Shown: positions 39,224 to 49,798, numbered from the stretch's first letter. The stretch is DNA of 64,000 nt from Corynebacterium minutissimum (GCF_000805675.1 NZ_JSEF01000016.1:124001-188000); one strand, 5' to 3'. Numbers and translations: made by a program. The notes: generated by a model not told the origin, from the letters alone.

Positions 39224-39307
39224 TATGGCATCTGCTAGAAGGCGTTTTCACGAGTAAAAATGCCATATGAACAGCACAAAAGGCATCTTCAGGAGTGAAG
39301 ATGCCTT
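39224..39307. terminator. Pair of related hairpins downstream of TetR and phosphomutase genes
   Basis: The hairpin with arms aaggcatcttca (39280-39291) and tgaagatgcctt (39296-39307) has a perfect 12-bp stem and a ggag loop. Just before it, ggcgttttca (39241-39250) and taaaaatgcc (39255-39264) form a similar stem with a cgag loop. An outer pair tatggcat / atgccata (39224-39231, 39260-39267) could compete. The two converging genes make termination the likely role. Confidence 0.65.
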
Positions 39308-39354
39308 CTGAATAATGCCACCTGATTTGGAAGGTAGTACGTGGCAAGTGTTGG

Positions 39355-40986
39355 TTACAGGCCTAACTCACGCTTGAGTTCCACAGCGATGCGGTCCAGG
39401 CGTTCTTCGGCGTCTGCCCAATCGACAACGCCTTCGCGCACCACCTCGAGGTAACACTTGAGCTTCGGTTCCGTGCCCGACGGGCGGATAATGACGCGGT
39501 CGTTGGCCTCGGTTTCCAGCACCAATCCGGGGGTCGGGTCCAAGCCTTGGTAGCCCTTCGACATATCGCTCGCGCGCAGGACGGGCGAACCGGCCAGCGA
39601 TTCCGGCGGGGATTGCAAGATCTGCTCCAAGGTGGGAGCAATCTGCGTGATGTCGTCGAAGCGGAAGGTCAATGGCTTCGTCTTGTACGTGCCTAATTCA
39701 GAGGCGAGCTCGTCGAGTCTATCTTGCAGGTTCTTGCCTGCCGACTTCAACTCGGCTGCCAAGCACGCGACGGTCACTGCGGCCGAAATACCGTCCTTGT
39801 CCGCAACGGCTTCGGGGTCGCAGCAGTACCCGATGGCCTCTTCGTAACCAAAGGTCAGGTTAGGTGTGCGCGCAATCCACTTAAACCCAGTGAGCGTCGT
39901 GCGCCACTGGGCGCCGCGTGCCTGTGCAATGCGCCCGAGGAAGCGGCTCGACACCACCGAATTGGCCAACACACCGCCGTCACGAGCCAAGTAGTCACCC
40001 AACAGGGCACCGGTTTCATCACCGGTGAGCTGACGCCACCCACTGTCAGTAGGGATGGCAACAGCACAGCGATCTGCATCGGGGTCCAGAGCCAAGATGA
40101 TGTCACTTCGCGTTTCCTGAGCGGCTGCAAAGGCACAGTCGAGTGCACCTGGTTCCTCGGGGTTGGGAAAAGTAACGGTGGGGAAATTGGGATCCGGCTG
40201 TGCTTGCTCCGCCACCAGTTCAACTTCAGTGAACCCCACTGCTTCCAAAGCCTTGAGTGCTAAGTCACCACCCACGCCGTGCATCGGTGTGAGAGTGATG
40301 CGAAGATCTCGCGGCCCTTCACTTGCTCGCTCTTGAATGCGCGATAAGTAACGCTCGCGGGTATCAACCTCTTCTACTTTCCCTGGGCCGTTGGCTGCAT
40401 CACGGGGCACTTGGTCAGCAGGGGGAGCTGCAGCAATCGCGGCGGCGATCTCAGAATCGAACGGCGGCACGATTTGCACGCCTTGACCGTCACCTTCAAC
40501 TACCCGACCTCCCAAGTACACCTTGTAGCCATTGTCCTGAGGCGGGTTGTGTGAGGCCGTAACCATAACCCCTGCATCAGCTCCTAGTTCCCGAACTGTG
40601 AATGCAGTAAGCGGAGTGGGATTTTGCGGTGGAAGAACCAAGGCATGTCCACCCGCAGCGGCAACCACATCAGCAACATCGCGATGGAAAGCGGCAGATC
40701 CATGACGAGCGTCGCAACCGACAACAACCTTCGGCACGTCCACCTGCTTGTTCAACACGTCCATTAACCCCGCTGTCGTCCGGATAACGACAGCTCGGTT
40801 CATCTGCGACTCACCTGGGCCTAGTGTGCCGCGCAGACCAGCAGTGCCGAAAGACAGCGGGCCTGCAAACAGAGTGCGGAGCGTTTCCTCATCCTGCGCC
40901 TCGACAAGGGACTCTACCTCGGCGCGCGTTGCCGGCTCTGGGTCGTGGTCGGCCCACTGCCGGGCGGTCTCCAGTATGGATGTCAT
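39355..40986 (-). CDS. Alpha-D-phosphohexomutase-family enzyme, probable phosphopentomutase
   Basis: 543 aa from the ATG at 40986, one base after the deoC stop. GTAGLRG near residue 47, the phosphoserine loop TASHNP and the metal loop DPDADRCAV define the family, and RPSGTEPKLKCYLEV closes it. Sequence alone says phosphoglucomutase/phosphomannomutase type. The position in a deoC-deoA operon suggests it converts (deoxy)ribose-1-phosphate to the 5-phosphate, replacing the missing DeoB. Confidence 0.85.
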   Translation of the reverse strand: MTSILETARQWADHDPEPATRAEVESLVEAQDEETLRTLFAGPLSFGTAGLRGTLGPGESQMNRAVVIRTTAGLMDVLNKQVDVPKVVVGCDARHGSAAFHRDVADVVAAAGGHALVLPPQNPTPLTAFTVRELGADAGVMVTASHNPPQDNGYKVYLGGRVVEGDGQGVQIVPPFDSEIAAAIAAAPPADQVPRDAANGPGKVEEVDTRERYLSRIQERASEGPRDLRITLTPMHGVGGDLALKALEAVGFTEVELVAEQAQPDPNFPTVTFPNPEEPGALDCAFAAAQETRSDIILALDPDADRCAVAIPTDSGWRQLTGDETGALLGDYLARDGGVLANSVVSSRFLGRIAQARGAQWRTTLTGFKWIARTPNLTFGYEEAIGYCCDPEAVADKDGISAAVTVACLAAELKSAGKNLQDRLDELASELGTYKTKPLTFRFDDITQIAPTLEQILQSPPESLAGSPVLRASDMSKGYQGLDPTPGLVLETEANDRVIIRPSGTEPKLKCYLEVVREGVVDWADAEERLDRIAVELKRELGL

Positions 40987-40987
40987 T

Positions 40988-41644
40988 TTAAGCCTCGAAT
41001 CCTTCGAGCACGGCTGCAGAGGAAGACAGACCCAAGCGCGTTGCGCCAGCATCAATCATGGCCTGAGCAGCCTCAGCATCACGGATTCCACCCGAGGCCT
41101 TTACGCCGAGGCGGCCCTCGACGGTGTCTGCCATAAGCTTCACGGCATGGACCGAAGCACCACCAGCCGGGTGGAAGCCAGTCGAGGTCTTGACAAAATC
41201 GGCGCCTGCGCGCTCGGCGGCTTGGCACGTGGCGACGATTTCTTCATCGTCAAGCGCAGCAGATTCAATGATGACCTTCACGATGACTGGAGCCGGTGCT
41301 GCATCGCGCACGGCCTTGATGTCAGCCTCCACTGCGGCGTAGTCATGGGACTTAACCTGGGAAAGATTGACTACCATGTCAATCTCTTCGGCTCCGTCCT
41401 TCACTGCACGTGCAGTCTCAGCCGCCTTGACCTCGGACTTTACAGCACCAGAAGGAAAGCCAACGACGGTGGCTACGTGTACACCCGCAGGCACCTCAAC
41501 AGGCAGTTGGTTCGGCGATACGCAAATGGAATAGGTGCCCAGCTCCCCTGCTTCCTTGGCCAAAGCGGCCACCTGGTCCGGGGTCGCTTCCGGTTTAAGC
41601 AGGGTGTGATCAATCATCTGAGCAACGTCAGTACGGGAAATCAT
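40988..41644 (-). CDS. deoC: Deoxyribose-phosphate aldolase
   Basis: 218 aa. The Schiff-base lysine lies in [12 protein letters not shown]; the second lysine is in [10 protein letters not shown]. It splits deoxyribose-5-phosphate into acetaldehyde and glyceraldehyde-3-phosphate. An AAGGAG site precedes the ATG. It sits between deoA and the phosphomutase on one transcript. Confidence 0.97.
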   Translation of the reverse strand: MISRTDVAQMIDHTLLKPEATPDQVAALAKEAGELGTYSICVSPNQLPVEVPAGVHVATVVGFPSGAVKSEVKAAETARAVKDGAEEIDMVVNLSQVKSHDYAAVEADIKAVRDAAPAPVIVKVIIESAALDDEEIVATCQAAERAGADFVKTSTGFHPAGGASVHAVKLMADTVEGRLGVKASGGIRDAEAAQAMIDAGATRLGLSSSAAVLEGFEA

Positions 41645-41673
41645 AATGTCTCCTTAATTGAGGTGAATATGTG

Positions 41674-42960
41674 TTAGCTGATTCGGTCAAGAATGATCTT
41701 GCGCTCTTCAGATAGCGTCTCATCGGTAATTTGGAAACCGCTGTTGAGAACCTCCAAGGAGCGCTCGAAGCGGTCTGGGGTTTCCGTGTGGAGAGTAAAC
41801 AGTTTCTGTCCCTTGGTCACCTTCTCGCCCTTCGTGGCATGCAGTTCAATACCAGCGGTGGCCTGTACCGGATCTTCCTTTCGAGCACGACCGGCACCCA
41901 AGCGCCACGAGCTCACGCCGACAGCGAGAGCATCTAGTTCGGTCAGGTAGCCATCGGATTCTGCGATGACATCGTGGGTGTGGCTCGCTACCGGCAGAGC
42001 GGCGTCTGGGTCACCGCCCTGTGCCTTGATCATTTGCTTCCACTTGTCCATAGCACGGCCGTCCTTGAGGGCTGCCTCAATGTCGGCGTCGTGAACGCCG
42101 GCCGCCTCGAGCATCTCGCGGGCCAGCGCAACGGTGAGTTCGACAACGTCCGCCGGACCGCCGCCGGCGAGCACCTCCACAGATTCCTCAACTTCAAGTG
42201 CGTTACCTACCTTGCGCCCCAGAGGGGTCGACATATCAGTCAACAAAGCAGTCGTCTTCGTGCCAGCATCCTTGCCCAAATCAACCATGGTTTGCGCCAA
42301 CTCGCGAGCCTGCTCTTGGTTCTTCATGAATGCACCGGAGCCGACCTTAACGTCGAGAACCAAGGAAGACGTGCCTTCCGCGATTTTCTTGGACATGATA
42401 GAGGAGGCAATCAGCGGGATTGCCTCCACTGTGGAGGTGATGTCACGCAATGCGTAAATCTTTTTATCCGCAGGAGCCAAGCCAGCACCGGCAGCACAGA
42501 TGATGCAGCCTGGATCCTCCAGGATTTCCATCATGCGCTCATTACTCACATCGGCTTGCCAACCCGGAATTGCCTCGAGTTTATCCAGCGTTCCTCCAGT
42601 GTGTCCGAGGCCGCGACCAGATAGCTGCGGTACTGCGACACCAAAGGCCGCAACAAGCGGCGCGAGGGGCAAGGTGATTTTGTCACCGACGCCACCGGTG
42701 GAGTGTTTATCGGCGGTCTTCTTCGACAAGGATTCAAAGCTCATCGTTTCGCCAGAAGCAATCATTGCCTGGGTCCAACGCGAAATCTCTTCACGGTTCA
42801 TGCCATTGAGGAAAATGGCCATATTGAGTGCGGCCATCTGCTCATCGCCCACCACTCCGCGCGTGTAGGCATCAATAACCCAATCAATCTCGGCGGGGCT
42901 CAGCACCCCTTTGTCACGCTTGGTACGAATAACGTCGACTGCATCAAATTTTTCGGCCAT
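41674..42960 (-). CDS. deoA: Thymidine / pyrimidine-nucleoside phosphorylase
   Basis: 428 aa. KHSTGGVGDKITLPLAPLVA is the family signature, followed by SGRGLGHTGGTLDKLE. It phosphorolyses thymidine or other pyrimidine nucleosides to base and (deoxy)ribose-1-phosphate. An AAGGAG site precedes the ATG at 42960. It is the first gene of the minus-strand salvage operon and diverges from cdd. Confidence 0.95.
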   Translation of the reverse strand: MAEKFDAVDVIRTKRDKGVLSPAEIDWVIDAYTRGVVGDEQMAALNMAIFLNGMNREEISRWTQAMIASGETMSFESLSKKTADKHSTGGVGDKITLPLAPLVAAFGVAVPQLSGRGLGHTGGTLDKLEAIPGWQADVSNERMMEILEDPGCIICAAGAGLAPADKKIYALRDITSTVEAIPLIASSIMSKKIAEGTSSLVLDVKVGSGAFMKNQEQARELAQTMVDLGKDAGTKTTALLTDMSTPLGRKVGNALEVEESVEVLAGGGPADVVELTVALAREMLEAAGVHDADIEAALKDGRAMDKWKQMIKAQGGDPDAALPVASHTHDVIAESDGYLTELDALAVGVSSWRLGAGRARKEDPVQATAGIELHATKGEKVTKGQKLFTLHTETPDRFERSLEVLNSGFQITDETLSEERKIILDRIS

Positions 42961-43064
42961 GACAACTCCTTCACTCTTGGCCTACCTACTCCGGGATGCG
43001 GAATGCAGCCCGCTGTGCTTTACCTCACTGAAAATTCGGGCTTGTGCATCGCAACACAGCCCAT

Positions 43065-43078
43065 TATTATCGCTAATA
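43065..43078. promoter_or_regulatory. Candidate operator in the deoA-cdd divergent region
   Basis: TATTA (43065-43069) and TAATA (43074-43078) form a perfect inverted repeat around tcgc, midway between deoA and cdd. A wider pair, gaaca (about 43080) and tgttc (about 43110), is also visible. The SorC/DeoR-type regulator at 44890-45825 is the obvious candidate to bind here. Confidence 0.4.
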
Positions 43079-43164
43079 GAACAGATGTCAATGAGGAGTT
43101 TTATTTTTGTTCCTGAAGCGCTGGAACACACCTCCTCCCGCACCGCAAGAAAGGACCCATCGCT

Positions 43165-43599
43165 ATGGATGCGACAACAATTCCAACGGATGTTGAGCTT
43201 TTGGAGAAGGCGAGGGAAGCCGCACATCATGCATGGGCGCCGTACTCCTCGTTCCCGGTCGGCGCCGCCATGCTTCTCGACGATGGCCGGGTCATCACCG
43301 GCTCCAACGTCGAAAATGCATCCAGTCCCTTGGGCATCTGCGCCGAGCGCAACGCCGCTGCTCACATGATCACCTCGGGTGAGGCCACCGCTGATGACGG
43401 CCACCTACCCAGCCTGCCCACGATTCGCGCTGTTGCCATCGTTGGCCTCAAGGCTGAACCGTGCTATCCGTGTGGCGCGTGCCGCCAGGTACTGCGCGAG
43501 TTCAACTGCGAACGAGTCATTGTGTCCGTCGACGGTGCACCCCGCAGCTTCGACTTCAGCGAAATCCTCCCCTATTCCTTTGGCCCCGAGGCCCTTTAA
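43165..43599 (+). CDS. cdd: Cytidine deaminase
   Basis: 144 aa. The zinc-site motifs CAERNA and PCGACRQVL are intact, with ENASSPLGICAERNA around the catalytic glutamate. It converts (deoxy)cytidine to (deoxy)uridine for DeoA. An AAAGGA site precedes the ATG. It is followed by the nucleoside transporter 18 nt downstream. Confidence 0.97.
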   Translation: MDATTIPTDVELLEKAREAAHHAWAPYSSFPVGAAMLLDDGRVITGSNVENASSPLGICAERNAAAHMITSGEATADDGHLPSLPTIRAVAIVGLKAEPCYPCGACRQVLREFNCERVIVSVDGAPRSFDFSEILPYSFGPEAL

Positions 43600-43617
43600 G
43601 AGAATGGTTTGATAAAC

Positions 43618-44838
43618 ATGGAACGCCTACAAGGTCTTTTAGGAATCCTCGCGATCCTCGCGGTCATTTATGTTCTTTCAAGTTCGCGCAAAGACATTAA
43701 GTGGCGCACAATCGGTGTGGGCCTCGCCCTTCAGATTGCCTTCTGCTACCTAGTGCTGGCGTGGGAGCCCGGGTTCAAAGCTCTCGCAGCAGTCTCCCAC
43801 GGCCTAACCAAGCTCACTGATTTCACGAACGAAGGCACGTCCTTCGTATTCGGTGGCTTACTCGGGGAAAACTTCATTTTCGCCCTCAATGTTCTTCCGG
43901 TGGTCATCTTTTTGGGCGCAATTATTGCTGCGCTCTACTATCTTCGAGTCATCCAGTACTTTGTCGAGTACGTCGGTTCGGGCATTAAATGGCTTATGGG
44001 CACATCCAAGGTGGAATCTGTATGGGCCACGACAGTTATTTTTCTCGGCCAATCTGAGGCCCCACTCGTCATCAAGCCCTACCTACCCAAGCTCACTCGC
44101 TCGGAGCTTTATACCTGCATGGTCGGTGGCTTCGCCTCGGTCGCTGGCTCCACGCTCATTGGGTATTCCCTATTGGGCGCACCGTTGGAGTATCTGCTAG
44201 CCGCGTCTTTGATGAACGCCCCAGGTTCGCTTCTGATCGCCAAGGGCCTTATGCCAGAGACCGAGGAATCTAGCTTGGATGCCACAGTCAAGGACGTGCG
44301 CGACAATGATTCCAAGAACATCATCGATGCCATCAGTAACGGCGCCATGGCCGGCGGCAAGATCGCTATTTCAGTGGCCTGCCTCCTCATTGCCTTTATC
44401 GCTATGATCGCGATGCTCTCCGCCATCCTCGGCGGTGTAGGCTCTATCTTCGGCCAAGACAACTGGTCTCTTGAGGGCCTCTTTGGTCTCCTCTTCGCTC
44501 CGGTGGCATGGCTCATCGGTGTTCCGTGGGATGACGTTATGCAGGTTGGCAACTTCATTGGCCAAAAGACAATCCTCAATGAGTTCGTTGGCTACACCGC
44601 CTTTGGTGAAAACATCGACCAGCTCAGCGACAAAGCCATCATGCTCTCTTCCTTTGCCCTGGCGGGCTTTGCCAACATCTCCTCCATCGGTATTCAAATT
44701 GGAGCGATCGGCGGCCTCGTACCGGAGCGCCGCGGCGAGATTGCGAAGCTCGGGCCTAAAGCCCTGTTCGGTGGTTTCTTAACCAATATGCTCAACGCCG
44801 CCATTGTGGGCGTCATCGTCGCCCCCATGGTTCTTTAA
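43618..44838 (+). CDS. nupC: NupC-family concentrative nucleoside transporter
   Basis: 406 aa with about ten hydrophobic segments. The motifs GQSEAPLVIKPYL and LNEFVGYTAF are characteristic of proton- or sodium-coupled nucleoside transporters (CNT). A TTG at 43609 is an alternative start three codons earlier. It brings in the nucleosides used by Cdd and DeoA. A hairpin follows 8-10 nt after the stop. Confidence 0.94.
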   Translation: MERLQGLLGILAILAVIYVLSSSRKDIKWRTIGVGLALQIAFCYLVLAWEPGFKALAAVSHGLTKLTDFTNEGTSFVFGGLLGENFIFALNVLPVVIFLGAIIAALYYLRVIQYFVEYVGSGIKWLMGTSKVESVWATTVIFLGQSEAPLVIKPYLPKLTRSELYTCMVGGFASVAGSTLIGYSLLGAPLEYLLAASLMNAPGSLLIAKGLMPETEESSLDATVKDVRDNDSKNIIDAISNGAMAGGKIAISVACLLIAFIAMIAMLSAILGGVGSIFGQDNWSLEGLFGLLFAPVAWLIGVPWDDVMQVGNFIGQKTILNEFVGYTAFGENIDQLSDKAIMLSSFALAGFANISSIGIQIGAIGGLVPERRGEIAKLGPKALFGGFLTNMLNAAIVGVIVAPMVL

Positions 44839-44847
44839 CCCGCACCA

Positions 44848-44876
44848 AGGAGAGCCTCTCAGCACGAGGGGCTCTT
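44848..44876 (+). terminator. Terminator of cdd-nupC
   Basis: agagcctc and gaggggctct form an imperfect stem around tcagcac, followed by a tttt tract. It lies between nupC and the converging regulator gene. Confidence 0.65.
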
Positions 44877-44889
44877 TTGTTTGTTTCTC

Positions 44890-45825
44890 CTAAAGCTGAA
44901 GCAATCGGTTCGCTGTTTCTTTGTCGATGACGACATGCGTCGCCAGCTTCATGCGCAGCGCGGTATCGATGGCTGCCATCTTTTGAAGCCCACCGGCCAC
45001 CATGAAGCGTTGCGGAATCGCCTTTAGCTCTGAAAGTGAAACGCCGATAGTGCGCGCATCTATAGCTGGCGAGGCCACCTCCCCATCGGCCGTGTAAAAA
45101 CGCGAGCATGCATCACCAACGGCCTGACGTTCAAGCACATGGATCTCCTCTTCACTGAGGTATCCAAGGTTCATCAACAGGCTATCGCGTGAGACAGCTC
45201 CCACAGTGAAAACAGCAAGATCAGCGTGGCGCCCTGCATTCAAAATGGAAGAAATGTGTCTATCTTTTTCGACGATTTCTTTTGCTTCCGCAGAGTCGAA
45301 AATAACCGGCAGAGGCAGGCTTAGAGTCTCGGCTCCAAACGCCGCACTAATGCGCTTGAGCGTGTCCATGTCATTCGTCACGCGGATAGAGTGCGAATGT
45401 CCGCCTTTGAGCTGTACAATCTCGACTCCAGCCACGCTTTTTGGCTGCATATGCCGCGCCACTGAGTGCATGGTATTCCCCCAGGAAATTCCCACACTCA
45501 TACCATCATGGACAAGTTCATGGAGCATCTTGGCCCCGACGCGCCCCAAGCCCTCTGTAAGCGTGTCTTCATCACCACGAGGGCTAAAGACGAGACGAAC
45601 ATCCTCAAGCCCATAACGCTCCATTAGGCGTTGGCCTAGCTCATCGCCGTCCTCGCGGGGATCATGGATCTCAACCGTGACGTATCCGCGGGCTTTGGCA
45701 TGTTGCAAGAGCTTGGCAACAGTTGGCCGGGAAAGCCCCATCTCAGCGGCCACCTCGCTTTGGCTCAGCCCTCCGCGATAATAGAGCTTAGCCACCTGCA
45801 GTGATTGTTCATCACGTAGCTCCAT
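44890..45825 (-). CDS. SorC/DeoR-type sugar-phosphate-binding transcriptional regulator
   Basis: 311 aa. An N-terminal HTH (LSQSEVAAEMGLSRPTVAKL, about residues 18-37) is followed by the sugar-binding SorC domain (GISWGNTMHSVARHM; a late PAIDARTIGVS). Bacillus DeoR, which senses deoxyribose-5-phosphate, belongs to this family. The gene closes the nucleoside salvage cluster and converges with nupC, so control of the deo/cdd operons is likely. Confidence 0.88.
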   Translation of the reverse strand: MELRDEQSLQVAKLYYRGGLSQSEVAAEMGLSRPTVAKLLQHAKARGYVTVEIHDPREDGDELGQRLMERYGLEDVRLVFSPRGDEDTLTEGLGRVGAKMLHELVHDGMSVGISWGNTMHSVARHMQPKSVAGVEIVQLKGGHSHSIRVTNDMDTLKRISAAFGAETLSLPLPVIFDSAEAKEIVEKDRHISSILNAGRHADLAVFTVGAVSRDSLLMNLGYLSEEEIHVLERQAVGDACSRFYTADGEVASPAIDARTIGVSLSELKAIPQRFMVAGGLQKMAAIDTALRMKLATHVVIDKETANRLLQL

Positions 45826-45861
45826 GATCGATTCCTCTCATCCACTCTGGTTTGGACCGCG

Positions 45862-45900
45862 AAAATGGCCGAGCGACGCTTTCCAGCACCACCCGGCCAT
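45862..45900 (-). terminator. Terminator of clpX
   Basis: atggccg (45865-45871) and cggccat (45894-45900) form a stem with a long loop. On the minus strand it is followed by TTTT (45862-45865 region). It lies 16 nt after the clpX stop. Confidence 0.55.
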
Positions 45901-45915
45901 GAATCTACATCAGGT

Positions 45916-47211
<1,296 letters not shown>

Positions 47212-47488
47212 GAACGCCTTTCAACTCTTTTCTCTGAGGGTGTTAGTGGGGCGATTCTACCGCAGCCCCCGCGGTCTTCGTTCCACTCTAGTAAACCACT
47301 CGGACATGAGCGTCATTCCCAACTGAGTGGCGCGCCATTGAATTTAAAACAGCATTTAACGAATATAGACAGAGCTGCTTACTCGTTTACTTCTGCTGTC
47401 CGCCGCTTCACCGACATCGACGTCAGCAATACCCTCCACACCACCGGTGCTAGCCGCCTAGGCTGAAGCTCAGACGCATCCGCCCCAA

Positions 47489-47659
47489 CCGTTCAGGAGC
47501 AACGCCAGGTTCGACCTTCAAGACCAGGCCGCGATTGCTACCGGCGGCGCAGACGCCGTGCTTGTCGACGTCACCTCGCGCGACTCCGTGCGAAACCTCT
47601 CCTGGGACGTCGACAAGCGCTATGGCCACATCGTCATCCTGCCAGTTTATGAGGGCTAA
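47489..47659 (+). pseudogene. Possible gene remnant between clpX and clpP2
   Basis: A plus-strand frame with no start reads like a protein C-terminus: ATGGADAVLVDVTSRDSV, then DVDKRYGHIVILPVYEG and a TAA. A second protein-like scrap (RRFTDIDVSNTLHTTGASRLG) ends at 47466 in a different frame. I do not recognise the family. Together they suggest a decayed gene in the 47212-47734 gap, which otherwise holds only the clpX promoter region and the clpP2 terminator. Confidence 0.35.
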
Positions 47660-47680
47660 GCCGCTCTTCGACGAAAGCAA

Positions 47681-47712
47681 GCCCCGCCCCGGAACAAATC
47701 CGGAGGCGGGGC
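47681..47712 (-). terminator. Terminator of clpP1-clpP2
   Basis: gccccgcc (47681-47688) pairs with ggcggggc (47705-47712); an inner ccgg/ccgg extends the stem around aacaaat. It lies 22 nt downstream of the clpP2 stop. The T run on the minus strand is weak. Confidence 0.7.
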
Positions 47713-47734
47713 ATCGCGCCTACACGCAACTTAC

Positions 47735-48358
47735 CTAGGCGTTGAGCTTGCGGTAATCAAAGACGGTATCGATGAGACCGTACTCCACTGCTTCCTGGGC
47801 GGTGAGAATCTTGTCACGGTCAGTATCGATGCGAATCTGCTCAGCGGTGCGGCCGGTGTGCTCAGCCAGGGTCTCCTCCATGAGGCGGCGCATACGCTCA
47901 ATCTCGTTGGCCTCAATCTCAAGATCAGAGACTTGGCCCTGGGTGCCCTGCGTGCGCGGCTGGTGGATAAGCACGCGAGAGTTCGGAAGTGCTGCGCGCT
48001 TACCCGGGGCACCGGCAGCCAGCAGGACGGCTGCGGCGGAGGCGGCCTGGCCCAGGCACACGGTCTGCACGTCCGGGCGCACGTAGCGCATGGTGTCATA
48101 GATGGCCATCAGCGCGGTGAAGGATCCACCCGGGGAGTTGATATACATCGTGATATCGCGGTCTGGGTCCTGAGACTCCAGCACCAGCAGCTGCGCCATG
48201 ATGTCGTTAGCGGAGGTGTCATCGACCTGGGTGCCCAGGAAGATGATGCGCTCCTCAAACAGCTTGGAGTACGGGTTGGTGGTCTTGGATCCCTGCGCGT
48301 TCTGCTCAATAAACTCTGGCAGAACGTAGCGGGAAGAAGGCATCTGAAGGTTAGACAT
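47735..48358 (-). CDS. clpP2: ATP-dependent Clp protease proteolytic subunit 2
   Basis: 207 aa. The serine motif [14 protein letters not shown] and histidine motif [11 protein letters not shown] are intact, as is the [14 protein letters not shown] strand. In actinobacteria ClpP1 and ClpP2 form a mixed tetradecamer. The gene lies 21 nt behind clpP1 in one operon and begins with a processed-type N-terminus. Confidence 0.97.
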   Translation of the reverse strand: MSNLQMPSSRYVLPEFIEQNAQGSKTTNPYSKLFEERIIFLGTQVDDTSANDIMAQLLVLESQDPDRDITMYINSPGGSFTALMAIYDTMRYVRPDVQTVCLGQAASAAAVLLAAGAPGKRAALPNSRVLIHQPRTQGTQGQVSDLEIEANEIERMRRLMEETLAEHTGRTAEQIRIDTDRDKILTAQEAVEYGLIDTVFDYRKLNA

Positions 48359-48379
48359 TGTATTAAGGCTCCTTGTTCC

Positions 48380-48979
48380 CTAGTTGCTGATAGGACCGTT
48401 GACGGACTCGATGACGTGGTCGACGATTCCGTACTCCTTGGCCTGCTGGGCGGTGAACCAGCGGTCACGGTCAGAGTCCTTGGTGATCTGCTCAAAGGTC
48501 TGGCCGGTGTGCTCAGCGATGAGCTCAGCCATCTCACGCTTGGTCTGCGCGAACTGCTCAGCCTGGATGGCGATGTCAGCTGCGGTACCACCGACACCAG
48601 CGGAAGGCTGGTGCATCATGATGCGCGCGTGCGGCAGAGCGTAGCGCTTGCCCTTGGTGCCGCCGGAGAGAAGGAACTGACCCATGGAGGCAGCCAGGCC
48701 CATGCCGTACGTGGCAATATCGCACGGCGAGTACTTCATCGTGTCGTAAATGGCCATGCCCGCAGTGACAGAGCCACCCGGGGAGTTGATGTAAAGCGAA
48801 ATGTCGCGAGTGGGGTCCTCGGCAGACAGCAGGAGGATCTGGGCGCAAAGCTTGTTCGCAATCTCATCATCGACCTGGGTTCCCAGGAAGATAATGCGCT
48901 CGCGCAACAGGCGCTCGTACACGCTATCGCTCAGATTCATACCCGTAGACGACGAGTTCATTGAAATCTTCTCAGACAT
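48380..48979 (-). CDS. clpP1: ATP-dependent Clp protease proteolytic subunit 1
   Basis: 199 aa from the ATG at 48979, which has an AAGGAGA site 6-8 nt before it; the frame is open to 49111 but that region is the promoter. Catalytic serine is in [11 protein letters not shown], histidine in [12 protein letters not shown] and the aspartate in KDSDRDRWF. It pairs with ClpP2 encoded next. A ClgR-like palindrome lies about 75-90 bp upstream. Confidence 0.97.
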   Translation of the reverse strand: MSEKISMNSSSTGMNLSDSVYERLLRERIIFLGTQVDDEIANKLCAQILLLSAEDPTRDISLYINSPGGSVTAGMAIYDTMKYSPCDIATYGMGLAASMGQFLLSGGTKGKRYALPHARIMMHQPSAGVGGTAADIAIQAEQFAQTKREMAELIAEHTGQTFEQITKDSDRDRWFTAQQAKEYGIVDHVIESVNGPISN

Positions 48980-49052
48980 TAGTGGTTCTCCTTCAAGTGA
49001 AGAATGCTTTAACTGGCCCCACCTTACCGGCATTCCTCTCAAACTTGGCCTC

Positions 49053-49071
49053 TGTTCGCTATGAGCGTTGG
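49053..49071. promoter_or_regulatory. Candidate ClgR operator upstream of clpP1
   Basis: CGCT (49057-49060) atg AGCG (49064-49067) is a palindrome with the CGCnnnnnGCG core of the actinobacterial Clp regulator ClgR, which activates clpP1P2. It lies 78-88 bp before the clpP1 start. ClgR itself is not in the window. Confidence 0.55.
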
Positions 49072-49105
49072 GGCACAGCGCCAAAGGCGCACACGGAAGC
49101 TGGGT

Positions 49106-49111
49106 TAACAT
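49106..49111 (+). promoter_or_regulatory. -10 hexamer of DtxR/MntR-like regulator (leaderless)
   Basis: TAACAT ends 6 nt before the ATG at 49118. The region to clpP1 is only 138 bp and also carries the ClgR-like site. Confidence 0.45.
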
Positions 49112-49117
49112 TTACTC

Positions 49118-49798
49118 ATGTCTGTTTCCGAGCTGTCCACCAGTACCCAGAACTATTTGAAAGCTATCTGGGGGCTAAAGGAATGGTCGTCCGAGCCCGT
49201 TACCGCCACACTTATAGCGAAACAGCTGGGACTCAAGCTCTCCTCGGTCTCTGATGCAGTGCGCAAAATGGCGAAGCAAGGGCTCGTGTCACACACGCCC
49301 TATGGCTCTGTGGAGTTAACCGAACTTGGCAGGCAGTACGCATTGGTCATGGTGCGCCGTCACCGATTGCTTGAGTCTTTTTTGGTTCAAGCATTGGGCT
49401 ACACCTGGGACGAAGTCCATGATGAAGCCGAAAATCTCGAACACGCGGTGTCTGACATGCTCATAGAACGTGTGGATAAGTTCCTTGATTACCCCACTAG
49501 GGATCCACACGGCGATCCTATCCCTACGGTTGACGGACAGATCACAATCCCCAGTGCGCATCGCCTCACCGACAGCGGTGCACAATCGCAGGTGACCGTG
49601 GAACGCATTTCTGATTCCGACCCACAACTGCTGAAGTTCCTTGAAGAGCGCGGCATTGTCACTGGGGCTATTCTTAGCACGCGCGAGGGAGCGCCCTTTT
49701 CAGATTCTCTCGAAATACAGGTGGCCGGCAGCACTCAGTGGGTAGTACTTGGACGCCCAGCTACCGACGCAGTGTTTGTAGCACACCACAACCTTTAG
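49118..49798 (+). CDS. DtxR-family metalloregulator, MntR-like
   Basis: 226 aa. The N-terminal HTH reads VTATLIAKQLGLKLSSVSDAVRKM. The dimerisation domain has the metal site HDEAENLEHAVSD, and a C-terminal SH3-like domain follows. At the position of DtxR Cys102 there is a glutamate (EAENLEH against EACRWEH). Glutamate there is typical of manganese-sensing MntR. The DtxR Met10 position reads Asn. It stands next to a NrdI-dependent ribonucleotide reductase that normally uses manganese, so control of that operon is plausible. Confidence 0.85.
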   Translation: MSVSELSTSTQNYLKAIWGLKEWSSEPVTATLIAKQLGLKLSSVSDAVRKMAKQGLVSHTPYGSVELTELGRQYALVMVRRHRLLESFLVQALGYTWDEVHDEAENLEHAVSDMLIERVDKFLDYPTRDPHGDPIPTVDGQITIPSAHRLTDSGAQSQVTVERISDSDPQLLKFLEERGIVTGAILSTREGAPFSDSLEIQVAGSTQWVVLGRPATDAVFVAHHNL

